A DNA stretch of 64,000 nucleotides from Hofstenia miamia (Eukaryota > Xenacoelomorpha > Acoela). Positions 1-11,272 of this stretch are shown one piece after another; the stretch's first letter is position 1, and the number at the start of each line of letters is the position of its first letter. The translations under genes and the position numbers were made by a program. A model generated the notes under the pieces. It did no database searches. It was not told where the DNA came from and worked only from the letters and a program-made list of their open reading frames with translations. The DNA is taken from contig SCFE01000046.1 in NCBI GenBank assembly GCA_004352715.1, positions 2,168,536-2,232,535 of the forward strand, read 5' to 3'.

Positions 1-1058
1 ACCTTATTTTGAGGCTGACAAGAACACCTTTCCATTTGCATTATGTCACATGCCTCCTCTAGCACAGTTTTTACTCAATAAGTTCTGCTCTCTGTTGTGA
101 ACCTAGGTGCATGCCTCATCAATTAGCTGCTCTGTTCTTATATACTTCCATTGCAGTGTTTGATAATTTTCTATCTTCATGAGTTTCAGTATGACTTCCA
201 TTTCTGTTGACTCTGTCTCTGCATTTTAAAAATTTCATGTTTCTTAGTGCTGTGTTTACAGTTATCATTGTGCAGAGCTCATTTAATCTGACTGTGAATA
301 TATCAAAGTACTTCTTATATAGCCAAATACCTTTTACAGCTATTATCATTGTCATGTGAGTGTGTATTGCTGCTTAGTGTGCAGGCATAGCGTCTAGTTT
401 GCTATCTGGTTAGAAATAATATGACGAACTTCATCAGTTTTGGGCTTAAAACATCTTTGAATAAAAAACTGATCTCAATTTTCTTTGATACATAATAATA
501 ATTATCTTGTTTTCACACATATCTAACCATATCAGGTCATTTACTCCTGTGTTCTCATAATTGTGGCTTTGACAGCTTCCATGGCTACTTTTATCTGTTC
601 ATTCATTTCTCTTCCATCTTTATATAGGTGATATGGTGCTATCTTTTCCTCAATGAATATCCACTCTGTTCCCTTTATTGGCAAGTTTCTTAGACTTTAT
701 ATATAATGTATCATTTATTAGCTTCTCAGCTCTTTATAGATTTCTGGTAAATGACAGCTTTTCTGACATAGGGATCTTTGCTATTGGTTTGAGCTTGATT
801 TTTCTCTTTGGCATTATTATCAGGACTTTTACGGTTTGTGGCAGTTTGCACACTAGTAACTCCTTTCTCATCATTCTTTGTTGTATTTCTTCTGGGCCTC
901 TTCTTGCATTGACTCTAGCTATTCCAATTTCTGTGGGTAATTTGCCTTATGGTGTCCTGCACCATCCCAGAAATTGGTTGAGAATACTTTTGGTTTTAGT
1001 TTCTGTATGACTTCTGTTCCCATTGCAAACCTTACTGCAATGCATTCTACATTGATTA
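1..1058. other. Intergenic, no recognised gene
   Basis: There is no long conserved reading frame. A 110-codon plus-strand frame at 678-1010 is hydrophobic and matches no family I know. The minus strand reads as broken short frames, possibly an old transposon remnant. I see no domain motif, RNA gene or terminal repeat here. Confidence 0.4.
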
Positions 1059-1945
1059 TGTAATGTAATCGTAATCAGAATCATATGTGGCCAAATTAAG
1101 AAAAAAGGAAGAAGAAACTAAGACTGAATATTAAAATAAAATATTAATTGTAAAAACATATGATTATGATTAATTAGTTATTTGTAAATTTATAATGCAG
1201 TAATTTTTGATATTAATTTATTTGGCAAAAAGGCACTAGACCTAAATCGCAACTGCTAATTAAGACAGAAGTGTGTAATCAGCAGACGAACGAAATTTAA
1301 AGCGTTTAAAATTGTCAACAACTGGAATTAGCAGGTAATAGTCAAATATTTGATTGTTTGTTAGTTTTTCACTATAAAAATTGTGTAATTGATCATTTTG
1401 GTGATGAATTGAATTTACTGGATTTTCTTTACGCTTTTGTATCAGGTTATTTTATTTAATAGAATGGAAAGCTAAACGTTCGAGCTCTCGGGTATTCTAG
1501 ATGGTGGTTCACGACTCCATTTAACGGGTGCATCGTGTATAGCCGGTGCTTACCCGAGATGCTCATAGGTTAGGTGTAAGAATAGGGGTTTTTACTCGTA
1601 TTAGCTTTCCTATCGTTCGTTTTCCATATTACGACAGTTATTACATTATGCTATTACATCTAGCTACATTAGGAAATTACAAGATCTGTTTGTATTATTT
1701 TGGACAGAGTTTATTACATATGGTTACTACTGGACTGACGGACTATCAATTCATTTCCTTTGCCTTGACAGTATTGATTGTTCACATGTACTCTAGGTTG
1801 GCATGTATTTATTTATATGTAAGGTTATTATATGTAGGAGCTCATAACAAGCTAATGCATCCCGGTTGCGAGATTCCTTTAATAGACAACTTTGTTGATA
1901 ACAAGAACAATCAATGCATTAAATTAATGCGGTATCATACAAAAA
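1059..1945 (+). repeat. LTR-like interspersed repeat, copy 1 (solo LTR?)
   Basis: About 890 bp aligns colinearly with 15383-16290, with scattered substitutions and small indels. Both copies begin TGTAAY, as LTRs often do, and both lose similarity just after GGTATCA. No internal retroelement genes follow, so a solo LTR is the simplest reading, but no target-site duplication is visible. A shorter core (ATRSAATG-AAGCTAA, then GGTTAGGTGTA) is shared with the LTR in front of the gag at 55.5-56.2 kb, suggesting the same broad family. A 151-codon frame (1546-2001) runs through it. I regard that frame as probably fortuitous. Confidence 0.55.
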
Positions 1946-2300
1946 GCCTCTCAAAAGCCCTGTTGCAATTAAATATCAATTCGAATAGAATTTGTGCATA
2001 GCTATTTGGAATTGCACTTGACGAACCTGTTTATTTTTGGAAAAGAGCTCTACTTTTGTAGTATGATAAAAAAATGATTATGATCATAAGGTCATAAAAG
2101 TATGAAAAACGGTATTCAGTGGTTTGTGCATACATTGGATTAAACTAATTTTCCAATTGTGATTCACGTAATCATCTTGATCTATATAGCAGTGTTTTCT
2201 GCTGATCTTTTTCACATGCTGATAAGATCTAAAATTGATTGTTAAGAAATGCTAATATTAGGTTTTCTAAACAAAATGGAATTATTGTGATCTTATAATT

Positions 2301-2308
2301 ATACTTAC
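2301..2308 (-). other. Consensus 5' splice donor overlapping the apparent stop codon
   Basis: On the minus strand the secreted-protein frame runs ...AAT GTG TAA GTA T. The TAA stop therefore lies inside GTAAGTAT, a textbook donor site. The reading frame most likely ends at a splice site at 2309 rather than at a true stop. Confidence 0.55.
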
Positions 2309-3219
2309 ACATTTCGAGCTAGAATTGCTAAACGAATAGAGTTTTCAATATCTTCTTTGAATGACTCTGAATTTAGGTAGGGTGGTAGAGGGCTGTAGCT
2401 AATAGGATCATACTTGATTTCATCCAATTGACCCAAATTATTTGAAGTAGATGAGTAAGAGTTCTTATACAAAGAACTTACATAATTATTTCGAGAGCTG
2501 TAGCTAATAGGATCATAATTGATTTCATCCAATTGACCCAAATGATTTGAAGTAGATGAGTTCAGCGATGACAAAGAAAATGGCTTCTTATACAAAGAAC
2601 TTTCATAATTATTTGAATTGCGTAAGAAATATCGATCGAGATCAAATGTAGGAGAGATATAATGATTTTTTCTTAAGAGTCTTGAAGTAATATCATTGTA
2701 ATCAAAGGGTTCTTTCTTGTAGAGATTCCCACTGCTTGATTTATAGATTGAAGGCTTGAAGGAAGATGAATAGGAAGGCATTGAAAAGCTTTCCAAGTTG
2801 TCATAATCGTTTGTAAAGTGATCTGAATTACTTAAGCTGCTAGAAGACCTATCAAATAGGGAAAGCGTAGGAGTTGACGGCTTGAAGGAAGATGAATAGG
2901 AAGGCATTGAAAAGCTTTCCAAGTTGTCATAATCGTTTGTAAAATGATCTGAATTACTTAAGCTGCTAGAAGGCCTATCAAATAGGGAAAGCGTAGGAGT
3001 TGACGGCTTGAAGGAAGAGGAATAGGAAGGCATTGAAAAGCTTTCCAAGTTGTCATAATCGTTTGTAAAATGATCTGAATTACTTAAGCTGCTAGAAGAG
3101 GTATCAAATAGGGAAAGCGTAGGAGTTGAACCAATCGACCAAGTAAAGAAAATGCAATATGAATCTTGGACAAAAATTAGTAATAAGCAGCAAAATGGAA
3201 AGATGATTTCGAACCGCAT
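2305..3219 (-). CDS. Secreted Ser/Tyr/Asn-rich tandem-repeat protein, first exon
   Basis: This is a 304-residue frame from ATG at 3219. Residues 1-22 form a clear signal peptide: a charged start, the hydrophobic core FPFCCLLLIFV, and a plausible cut after DSYC. Residues 31-156 are three almost identical 42-residue repeats (STPTLSLFD...SYSSSFKP), encoded by 126-bp DNA repeats. Residues of about 200-285 hold two looser repeats with GQLDEI and YDPISYS. The composition is rich in Ser, Asn, Tyr, Asp and Phe, with only two Cys, both inside the signal peptide. No enzyme motif is seen. A secreted structural or matrix-like protein is an inference from composition only. The frame ends inside a consensus splice donor, so further exons at lower coordinates are likely. 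I did not find them. The 5' end and upstream DNA are duplicated at 6301-7245. Confidence 0.65.
   Translation of the reverse strand: MRFEIIFPFCCLLLIFVQDSYCIFFTWSIGSTPTLSLFDTSSSSLSNSDHFTNDYDNLESFSMPSYSSSFKPSTPTLSLFDRPSSSLSNSDHFTNDYDNLESFSMPSYSSSFKPSTPTLSLFDRSSSSLSNSDHFTNDYDNLESFSMPSYSSSFKPSIYKSSSGNLYKKEPFDYNDITSRLLRKNHYISPTFDLDRYFLRNSNNYESSLYKKPFSLSSLNSSTSNHLGQLDEINYDPISYSSRNNYVSSLYKNSYSSTSNNLGQLDEIKYDPISYSPLPPYLNSESFKEDIENSIRLAILARNV
2752..3129 (-). repeat. Three 126-bp in-frame tandem repeats
   Basis: Three units of 126 bp encode residues 31-156 of the secreted protein. They differ by a few substitutions (for example FDT, FDRP and FDRS variants) and keep the reading frame. Confidence 0.85.
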
Positions 3220-4048
3220 TATTAAATTCGATAAAATTATGTAGATAAAAACTCCTCTTTTATGTTGCAGTTATTGACATTATAAAAAGCCTTTTTGACA
3301 TTTCATTTCAAACAACTGACATTGAAATGCATATATATTTAGGCCCCATTGCACAAATATTAAAGAATTCAAGATAAAGATTACAAATCAATCATCTAAA
3401 TTTAATTTCCGCTTTTGTTTCACATTTTAAGACTAAAATTATGAATACTTAAGAAATGTCATGATTCTAACTAAAGCTTAATATAAAAGCAGACAATACA
3501 AATTAAAATGTTGTTTTAGATATACGGCTATATGAAAAATTCCTTTCTATCATAAGGTGAGTAAGCAAATGTAATTTTGTATTTATCAACAGTTATTCAA
3601 AGTCTCTATAATTTCAATCTGGGATTATTAGAATGGCTTAGTAATAATTTAAATAACTAGAAGGTACATCAATCATTAATAGTGTGCCTTAAAGATCAAT
3701 GGAAAAATTAATTTGATAGCTTGACCTAGCCGTGAACGGACTGCGTGCTTTGCATTAAAGCATCTGTTTGCTGTGGCCCAACCATTGAATTATTTTTAAA
3801 GCAAATCAATGAATTAGGTCCTATCCTATATTTCATTAATATTGTTACTTGATTCTTGAATGTTGTTTTATGCAAACTAACAATTTACGATTTGTACATT
3901 TGTATAGATATATATTAATACAATTAAGAATGAAATTCATTTATTAAAAAATTATTGGGCAAGCACTGCTTGCCTTGCTTATACGTACGAGTCACCTATG
4001 GATAGAACTACACTGGATTAAAGTGAATTGCATGGTTAAGCGAACATA
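3104..4048. repeat. 945-bp exact duplicate, copy 1 (gene 5' end and upstream region)
   Basis: I saw no difference from 6301-7245 on reading through. It covers the first 38 or so codons of the secreted-protein exon and about 830 bp upstream of its ATG. That upstream part is non-coding and AT-rich. Confidence 0.9.
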
Positions 4049-4586
4049 AAACCTTGATGCTTCTGGTGTTCATTAACATACATACATCTATGCTACATCT
4101 ATATTTATAATTCTTATACACTTTTTTTTCTGAGAACCAGTAAATTTTTGCTGATTCTCAGTTGTTCTTATTTTTTGGCACTTTGAGCCTTAAATTGTTC
4201 TTATTTTGTTCTTATTTTTTCTAAGGTAAAAAACAAGTTTTGGCTATTTACTTTACTATTTAGAGGATTTTAGTATTTTTAAAATTTGTAACTGTAAATA
4301 AGTATCTTTTGTTACTATTCATTGAAAAAATCAAAACAAAAAAACTACTTTTTAAATACTTTCAGCCTCACTAATGTTCTTAAATTGTTCTTATTTTTGG
4401 CATTTTTGAGCCTCATTGGTCTTATGAAATTGTTATTATAAAAAAAATGTATGTCAAAATCAAATTGTGTTAACATCCAATTGATGTTCAATATCATATC
4501 GTCAATAATATGTTCTTTTCAATGTTGAGGAATTTTACGGCATATTTCTTGTTTCTAACTCTTATTCGTACGGTGATTTATATATT
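4049..4586. other. AT-rich intergenic with a short direct repeat
   Basis: There is no gene. The phrase TTGTTCTTATTTTT-GGCA...GAGCCT occurs twice (about 4163 and 4384), probably the edge of an unrecognised repeat. Confidence 0.5.
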
Positions 4587-5035
4587 CTTATTAAGTATGC
4601 GTGTAACATTTTGTTACAATAAAGTAAAATTCACAGAATGAGGTCTATATAAAAAATTCAAAGAAATACATTGTAAACAAAGTTACCAAAATAAATAAAA
4701 TTGTTGCTTAAGCAATTTCTCGTTTTGTGGGCTCATGATATTTGAGCACTTATTGCAGCAGGTTGGTTTTGGATTAACCAGGTCCGAAAGTTAATCCGGA
4801 GATTCATTCTGAGGCAAAGCCCAATTCTACGACTTAGCCCAATGCTAGTCCAAAGACCAAAGGCTGTCTGTTCAGAATATAATATATATGGCTACTATCA
4901 CCTTATCAATCCCAAGAGACTAAGGATATGTAATATAAAAAAGCCTATTTATATGTATGTAATTAATAATTATTTTCTTAGTAAAAGAAAGACAAGGTGA
5001 AGTGTATGTCAATAATGTCAATAATGCAAAATGAT

Positions 5036-5067
<32 letters not shown>

Positions 5068-5827
5068 AACAAAAAGAAATGTCTATGCTTTAGCGCCACT
5101 TTGCCATTGTTTTCTTTGATGGTCCTAATTTTTCAAGATTCAAGAAGCCGCTCATCTATTGTGAGAGCATCCGATGGTGAATAAAAAGCTAATACATTCA
5201 TTGAAACACTGCCAAGCTGATCAAATGCGGCTAATTTTTTCACTTTGGAGAATCTCTGGGTGGTTCAGTAATTATTAAATCTTATGGACTGAAAACAAAG
5301 TTGAACCTGTGGAAACCCATAAGAGCGTTGTAGCAACATTAATATAGTATTAATGACATACGTTTTATTCATCCTGATGAATAAATATAATTTATTAAAA
5401 AATCGTCCATATCAGTGCTAATTGAATATTCTTCAATCGAAGCAGAATGTCTTTCATTGCCACTTATTGCCACTTCATTGTTGCTATATATTTTCATATT
5501 TATATAGGATGCATGTAATATCATTTTTATCACTGTCTTCATCAAATTCTAAGGCCTCAAACATATGAGAAGCAAATAAAAATGCTTTAAGCTTTGTCAT
5601 TTTAATATTGTATAATATGGTAACAAAACGTTACACCCGTACGTTAAAGGAATATTTAGTAATTCTGATTGGAAAATGAGAGGAGTGCAATTCAAAACAT
5701 GTCCTGAAAGAACATAATTAAGTATTGTAAATATGCATTGAAGGAATAGATAGCTTTTCGTATTGTGCACAAATGAGAAGCCGAAGTATATCATTTTGTA
5801 ACAAAATGTTACACCCGTACCAATAAG
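4587..5827. mobile_element. Candidate non-autonomous DNA element with about 30-bp inverted ends
   Basis: The left end at 4587-4617 is an imperfect inverted copy of the right end at 5798-5827. The shared core is GTGTAACATTTTGTTAC, preceded by a CTTATT-type outer end. A second right-end-like copy lies inward at 5619-5647. A CTTATTCGTACGGTG variant also lies just outside the left end (4561-4575). The interior has no coding capacity. Superfamily and target duplication are not clear. Confidence 0.45.
5036..5068. repeat. (TA)n-(GA)n microsatellite
   Basis: A run of TA dinucleotides is followed directly by GA dinucleotides. Confidence 0.9.
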
Positions 5828-6300
5828 GGTTAGGTGGCTATATTATACCTATATCCACATTATGAAGTAAGCATTATTGAGAATGATAGTAGTCCATCAA
5901 AATTTAATAAAGAAAATATATACTCAAATTGTGTTGATAAATAAGAAATAATAAATTTAGAACATTATGAATAAATTGAAATCTAGTCTATAGCAATATA
6001 AAGTCAAATATAAGCGCGTTGGAATTGATGCGTCCTTTTCCGACAAATTTGATATTTTTAAAATGGTGCAAATTATTGCAATTCTACAATTTGAAAGGCG
6101 AAAATGTAGAGTAGGACTAGAGTTACAATAGGAATCTTTGCACCCTTTCCCACAATTTCTATTGTTTTGCAATACCGCAAATATTGTAATCAATAAATTT
6201 TGAAGATAGAATTACTTAACCGGATTTTAACCTGATTAACCGGTTTTAACATGACCGGATCCAGAACTAATATATATACATATATATATATATATATANA
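5828..6300. other. Intergenic, ending in a TA tract and a single N
   Basis: No gene is seen. A TA microsatellite ends at an N (6299), which is directly followed by the 945-bp duplicate. Confidence 0.6.
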
Positions 6301-7239
6301 TCAAATAGGGAAAGCGTAGGAGTTGAACCAATCGACCAAGTAAAGAAAATGCAATATGAATCTTGGACAAAAATTAGTAATAAGCAGCAAAATGGAAAGA
6401 TGATTTCGAACCGCATTATTAAATTCGATAAAATTATGTAGATAAAAACTCCTCTTTTATGTTGCAGTTATTGACATTATAAAAAGCCTTTTTGACATTT
6501 CATTTCAAACAACTGACATTGAAATGCATATATATTTAGGCCCCATTGCACAAATATTAAAGAATTCAAGATAAAGATTACAAATCAATCATCTAAATTT
6601 AATTTCCGCTTTTGTTTCACATTTTAAGACTAAAATTATGAATACTTAAGAAATGTCATGATTCTAACTAAAGCTTAATATAAAAGCAGACAATACAAAT
6701 TAAAATGTTGTTTTAGATATACGGCTATATGAAAAATTCCTTTCTATCATAAGGTGAGTAAGCAAATGTAATTTTGTATTTATCAACAGTTATTCAAAGT
6801 CTCTATAATTTCAATCTGGGATTATTAGAATGGCTTAGTAATAATTTAAATAACTAGAAGGTACATCAATCATTAATAGTGTGCCTTAAAGATCAATGGA
6901 AAAATTAATTTGATAGCTTGACCTAGCCGTGAACGGACTGCGTGCTTTGCATTAAAGCATCTGTTTGCTGTGGCCCAACCATTGAATTATTTTTAAAGCA
7001 AATCAATGAATTAGGTCCTATCCTATATTTCATTAATATTGTTACTTGATTCTTGAATGTTGTTTTATGCAAACTAACAATTTACGATTTGTACATTTGT
7101 ATAGATATATATTAATACAATTAAGAATGAAATTCATTTATTAAAAAATTATTGGGCAAGCACTGCTTGCCTTGCTTATACGTACGAGTCACCTATGGAT
7201 AGAACTACACTGGATTAAAGTGAATTGCATGGTTAAGCG

Positions 7240-7245
<6 letters not shown>
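6301..7245. repeat. 945-bp exact duplicate, copy 2
   Basis: This repeats 3104-4048 (offset 3197 bp). It contains only the start of the secreted-protein frame (ATG on the minus strand at 6416) before breaking at a TA tract with an N. Its right end dissolves into another TA tract (7243-7273). Both junctions being TA microsatellites, one with an N, suggests an assembly or haplotype artefact. Confidence 0.85.

Positions 7246-7273
<28 letters not shown>
7243..7273. repeat. (TA)n microsatellite
   Basis: About 15 TA dinucleotides. Confidence 0.9.
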
Positions 7274-7275
<2 letters not shown>

Positions 7276-8311
7276 AGGTATTCCAAAATTGAACTTTTTT
7301 CTGAACTTTAGTGTGGGACGGTGGACAAATGATATAAAAATAGATTGCACAATAAAATTTTCATGATTTATTAAATTGCGTAACGCCTTTTCTTTATTTA
7401 AATTTCCCATAAGAAGGTTAAATAAGCAGTATAAAATGCGTCTGATATTGTTATGAAAAATAAAGAATTCAATTACTAAATTGCTTTAATCTTCTTATTT
7501 CTACTTCCACTGCAATCCACCCCCATATTATATCCCCATTTTCAAAAACTGTCTAAGCTTTATTGAAAACATTCTAGGGCTGCACATCCCTTAAAAATCA
7601 CAAAATCAAAAATTAGGCTTAACTGTTGAAAGGACATCAAATTTAACTCTGTCCCAGTTATTAAGTAAACCGGTTTTTTAGGAAAATGAGGTAGTATGAT
7701 ATAAGCACGAGTATAATTTCAAGTTTTGATTTTCATTTTTTATAATATGCACAAGATCCTAAACTATCTAATTCGAGCCAAAACCATGATATATGCGCTA
7801 TAATAAAACCCCAATTATAAAACTTTACTTATTACCTGGGACAGAGATTAATCTAAAAACTTTCTCCAACTACACATATTATTTATAGATTTATGGTTTG
7901 GTGGGCATGAAGCTTAATATAAACTTTATTCTGATTATTGTTGAGGAATTTTAACTCTAATTGAGCAAATTGCTTGCCTTCATTATGAAAAGCAATTGAT
8001 AAAATGATATTATAAAGACACTTGAAAACATTCTATGCAAAATTGTACACATTGATTTCATAAATGATCCTTACTGGCTTAAACTGTCTGGGAAAATTGG
8101 ATACCTTGAAATTGTTCATATATAAACACAAAGTAGAATAATTTATTGTACGTATATTTAGCACACAGAGCTACACCGACTAACCATGCACTTGTCTTGT
8201 TGTCACCGTGTTTTTGTATGTTTACGTCGATAGCAGGTTCCCTGTTATCCTTTTTTAAAGATTGATAGCATCCAACTTCAAGGTTCTCAAAGTTATTGCT
8301 TCCCTAAGCTG
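7274..8311. other. Intergenic; possible mariner-like end at its left edge
   Basis: No gene is seen. The start, GAGGTATTCCAAAATTGAAC, resembles the text after the TA tract at 31592 (TTGAGGTGTTCCAAAA) and at 46972. This may be the eroded end of a mariner-type element. The right part may hold the 3' region of the copia element, but no LTR could be delimited. Confidence 0.3.
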
Positions 8312-8734
8312 TCATTGGGATGTTGTATTATATTTAGTAAGACTGTCAGCTAATTGTTCATTAGTTGCAATTAAATGAATCTTCTGAAGATCACAATTTT
8401 CTAGCATTTCTCTAATGCAAGCAATATCTATTCTTAAACGTTTCTCAGTTACTCCTTTTAAAGAATGAACAGCATCGTAAAGAGATTTGCAATCCATAGC
8501 GCAATGAAGAGGTAACTGTATTCCAATAATCTCTTTCAATAATCCACAAATAAATAAAGCTTCATCAAGTGCCTGAGATAATGAAATAGTTTCTGAGGCT
8601 AGTGTACTTCTACTCGTTTCAGTTTGAAGGACTTCTATGATATTAATGCAAATTTCTGATTCTTTCCAACAAGTAAAATAATATAACCTCCTTGACCCCC
8701 TCCTTCTCTTAAGTTCCGAAATGAAGCATCGCAA
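8312..8734 (-). pseudogene. copia pol, RNase H segment (frameshifted)
   Basis: This is the C-terminal part of a Ty1/copia Pol. It shows the typical late RNase H features: STLASETISLSQALDEAL, then DCKSLYDAV, then a KRLRIDIACIREML block, and a terminal IHLIATNEQLADSLTK. It is in a different frame from the reverse transcriptase segment. The two overlap at 8635-8734, so at least one indel separates them. No intact full-length Pol can be read. Confidence 0.85.
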
Positions 8735-9978
8735 AACAAAAGCAATTTACATTTAGTTAAGTCTCCAATGTTCTTAAAAGTCAATTCAGAAGATTCGTGT
8801 TGCAATTTCCTTATCAGCTTATTGACAGCATATATAATATCGGTATGACCATCATCCACCTTCACTGCTAAATTTGATATATTAAAAGCAAGATCAGGTT
8901 TTGTCCTCATCGATATCCACAATAATTGACCAACACCTTTTCTTCCTAAGCCAACTTGCTCAGTTGCAGACTCAAATGATGTAATCTGACTCAACCGTGA
9001 TACATAAGAATTTTGATCCACTGATATGATACCTTCACCTTTAGTAGAAATATTCAGCCCCAGAAATGGAAAGTTATTCGATTTTTCACTACTGACTCGA
9101 AATATTTGCTTTAATGGTTCAATCACTGCATCACCAAAAACAGAATCGCCACACCAAAATAAATCATCTACGTGTGCACAGATGAAACCCTGTTTATCGT
9201 CATTTTCCCACAGAAATAACGCTGGATCATACTTCGAAACTACCATGTTAAGGCACAACAAACTTTCTTTCAGTGTACGATACCAACACCTTGATGCGTC
9301 AGTCAAGCCATATACCGGTTTAATCAATTTCCACAATTTTCCTTTTTTTGCGTAATTGTGAGGAGGTTCTAAGAAGACGTCTCTATCCAAATACTTTCCA
9401 CTGCTTTGAAGAAAAGCTGCCTTTATATCCATACAATGAGGCTCCCATCCATGGCAAACTGCAACAGTAAATAATAATCTAATAGTCTCTTGACTACAAG
9501 TTGGGGCATCAGTTTGAAAATTCTCAATTTCCTGGAAGCCTTTCGCCACAAGCCTTGCTTTTTTGATGACCTCACCACTGGGCCCGTCTTTTAAACTATA
9601 CACCCAACGTGTCTGAATTCTCTCTTGTCCAATATCTTCAACTTCCTCAAACGTCTCATACATCTGCCAGTTCTCTATCTCCTTAAGTTCCGCCTGCGTA
9701 AAGTCGTACTTCGACGGTAGATTAGAAGCTAGTAAAGTTTCCTGTTCTTTATCATTCTGTTCTGTTGACGTAGACAGTTCATCCAATTCTTTGTTTAATG
9801 TATTACAGTTCTCATTACGTTCGATAGGTGCCCATGATTCCACGTCAGATTTCCAATCTAAATGACCCGCAAAGCCTTCGACATCTCTTGGTGCCAAAAA
9901 CTCGACATTGTACTTATGTTTATTTTTACCAGTAGATTTACCTGCACAGCTTTTTATGACTGCTTTGTACTCTTTTCT
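8635..9978 (-). pseudogene. copia pol, reverse transcriptase and start of RNase H
   Basis: The 420-codon frame (8635-9897) extends upstream without a stop to about 9978. It carries the copia-type RT: the TRWVYSLKDG and KARLVAKGFQ block, MDIKAAFLQ with the catalytic Asp (residue 157 of the frame), LIKPVYGLTDASRCWY, and HVDD (242-245) in place of the usual YVDD. LLFCDASFRN near the end starts the RNase H domain. Frame breaks at both ends separate it from the integrase and from the RNase H tail. This is an old copia insertion. Confidence 0.88.
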
Positions 9979-10189
9979 TATACAGTCGAAAAAGAAAACC
10001 GTGGCAACACGTTCTCATCAACGGAATTATCGTCATCAGAATCACTCAGAACTGCTTGCTCTTTTACTAGTGGGTCAGTTTCACTGGGAATGCAAGGTGC
10101 CTGATTTGAGAAATTAGATTTCTTTAAATGAGAATGCATCAATCTACTTTTATGTACCATTACATACAAACCACTATGACGGACAAAAA

Positions 10190-11113
10190 CTACTTGACTA
10201 TACCAGGCCCCCTCCAATGTTTGTCTCCATCCCTTTTATAGAAAACCTCATCGCCAAGAGAGAAACTAGTGTCTGCTGGTTGCAAGTTACGAGTCAATGC
10301 TATGCGTATTCTACCTGATGTTTCAGCTTCTATGTAAGCTTTCCTGGCAGCTAAAATTCCAATTAAATGCTTGCCTTTTAAACCAGTATCAACTTCATGT
10401 GAAAGCACAGGGAGTTTGTCGCTTAATACACCAGGTGAGTTGGGATTTCTGCCATATATTAACATGTAAGGACTGTAACCGAATGTTGAGGATAAACAAT
10501 TTTTAGCAAATGCAACATTTTCAATACCTGTTTCCAGATCTAGGCCCGTCTCACTGATGACCTTATTTAACATTGTAGTCAAAACTTGATTGTGGAGCTC
10601 AATTGTGCCATTTGACCATGGACTATAAGCAGTTGTAGTAGTAACTTTTGTATCCAACCTCTCTCCTAACAGGCGAATTAAATCATTGTTAAATTCACCA
10701 CCATTATCCAAAATGATCCTTTTAGGGCACCCAAATTTTAACACCCAATGACGCATAAATTTATTCACAATGATGGCAGGATCTTTAGAATATATAATTG
10801 TAGCTACACTAAACCGAGTAAACTGATCTAATATATGGAGGTACCAAATTTTCTTTGATTTTAACTCATGTAGGTCGATAGCAACAGTATCATTAAACTC
10901 GCCCGCAAGAGGCATGCCAACTACTTGCTTTGGTGGTAAATTTGAATTCATTTTACAAGAAATGCATTCTTTAGTTATACTATCAATTAATTCATAAAAA
11001 ACCTTGTTTTTAACACCGGAATTTTTCACTAAAGTAGATAATCGGGCTGCACTTGGATGAGCAAATTGTTTATGTAGTTTTATAATTTCATTTTTTAATT
11101 CCGAATCTGTCAT
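10190..11113 (-). pseudogene. copia pol, integrase
   Basis: A 307-codon frame. The N-terminal zinc-binding HHCC is visible (His14, His19, Cys50, Cys53). It is followed by the DDE core: Asp80 in AIDLHEL, Asp136 in ILDNGGEFN and Glu172 in SNGTIELHN. The order INT then RT then RNase H identifies Ty1/copia rather than Ty3/gypsy. The frame then shifts. A bridging segment at 9978-10217 continues the protein in another frame (WYSQVVFVRHSGLYVMVHKSRL). Gag and protease are not found upstream, where the Tc1 element and non-coding DNA begin. Confidence 0.85.
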
Positions 11114-11272
11114 TTTCGCAAGAGGGCATAAGCTTGCAAATACATTATTTAATGTTTGTTTAATTCATTAAAATATTCTAGAGCATATGCATGTAGATAT
11201 ATGTTTATAGCAATGACTAATGAATAGTTATTTGAATACCTTCTCCATGCGGGGAAATGGGAATCAGAAATA

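Noticed and set aside
678-1010. Hydrophobic 110-codon frame
   Set aside because: T-rich DNA readily gives hydrophobic frames. No homologous copy or domain is recognisable.
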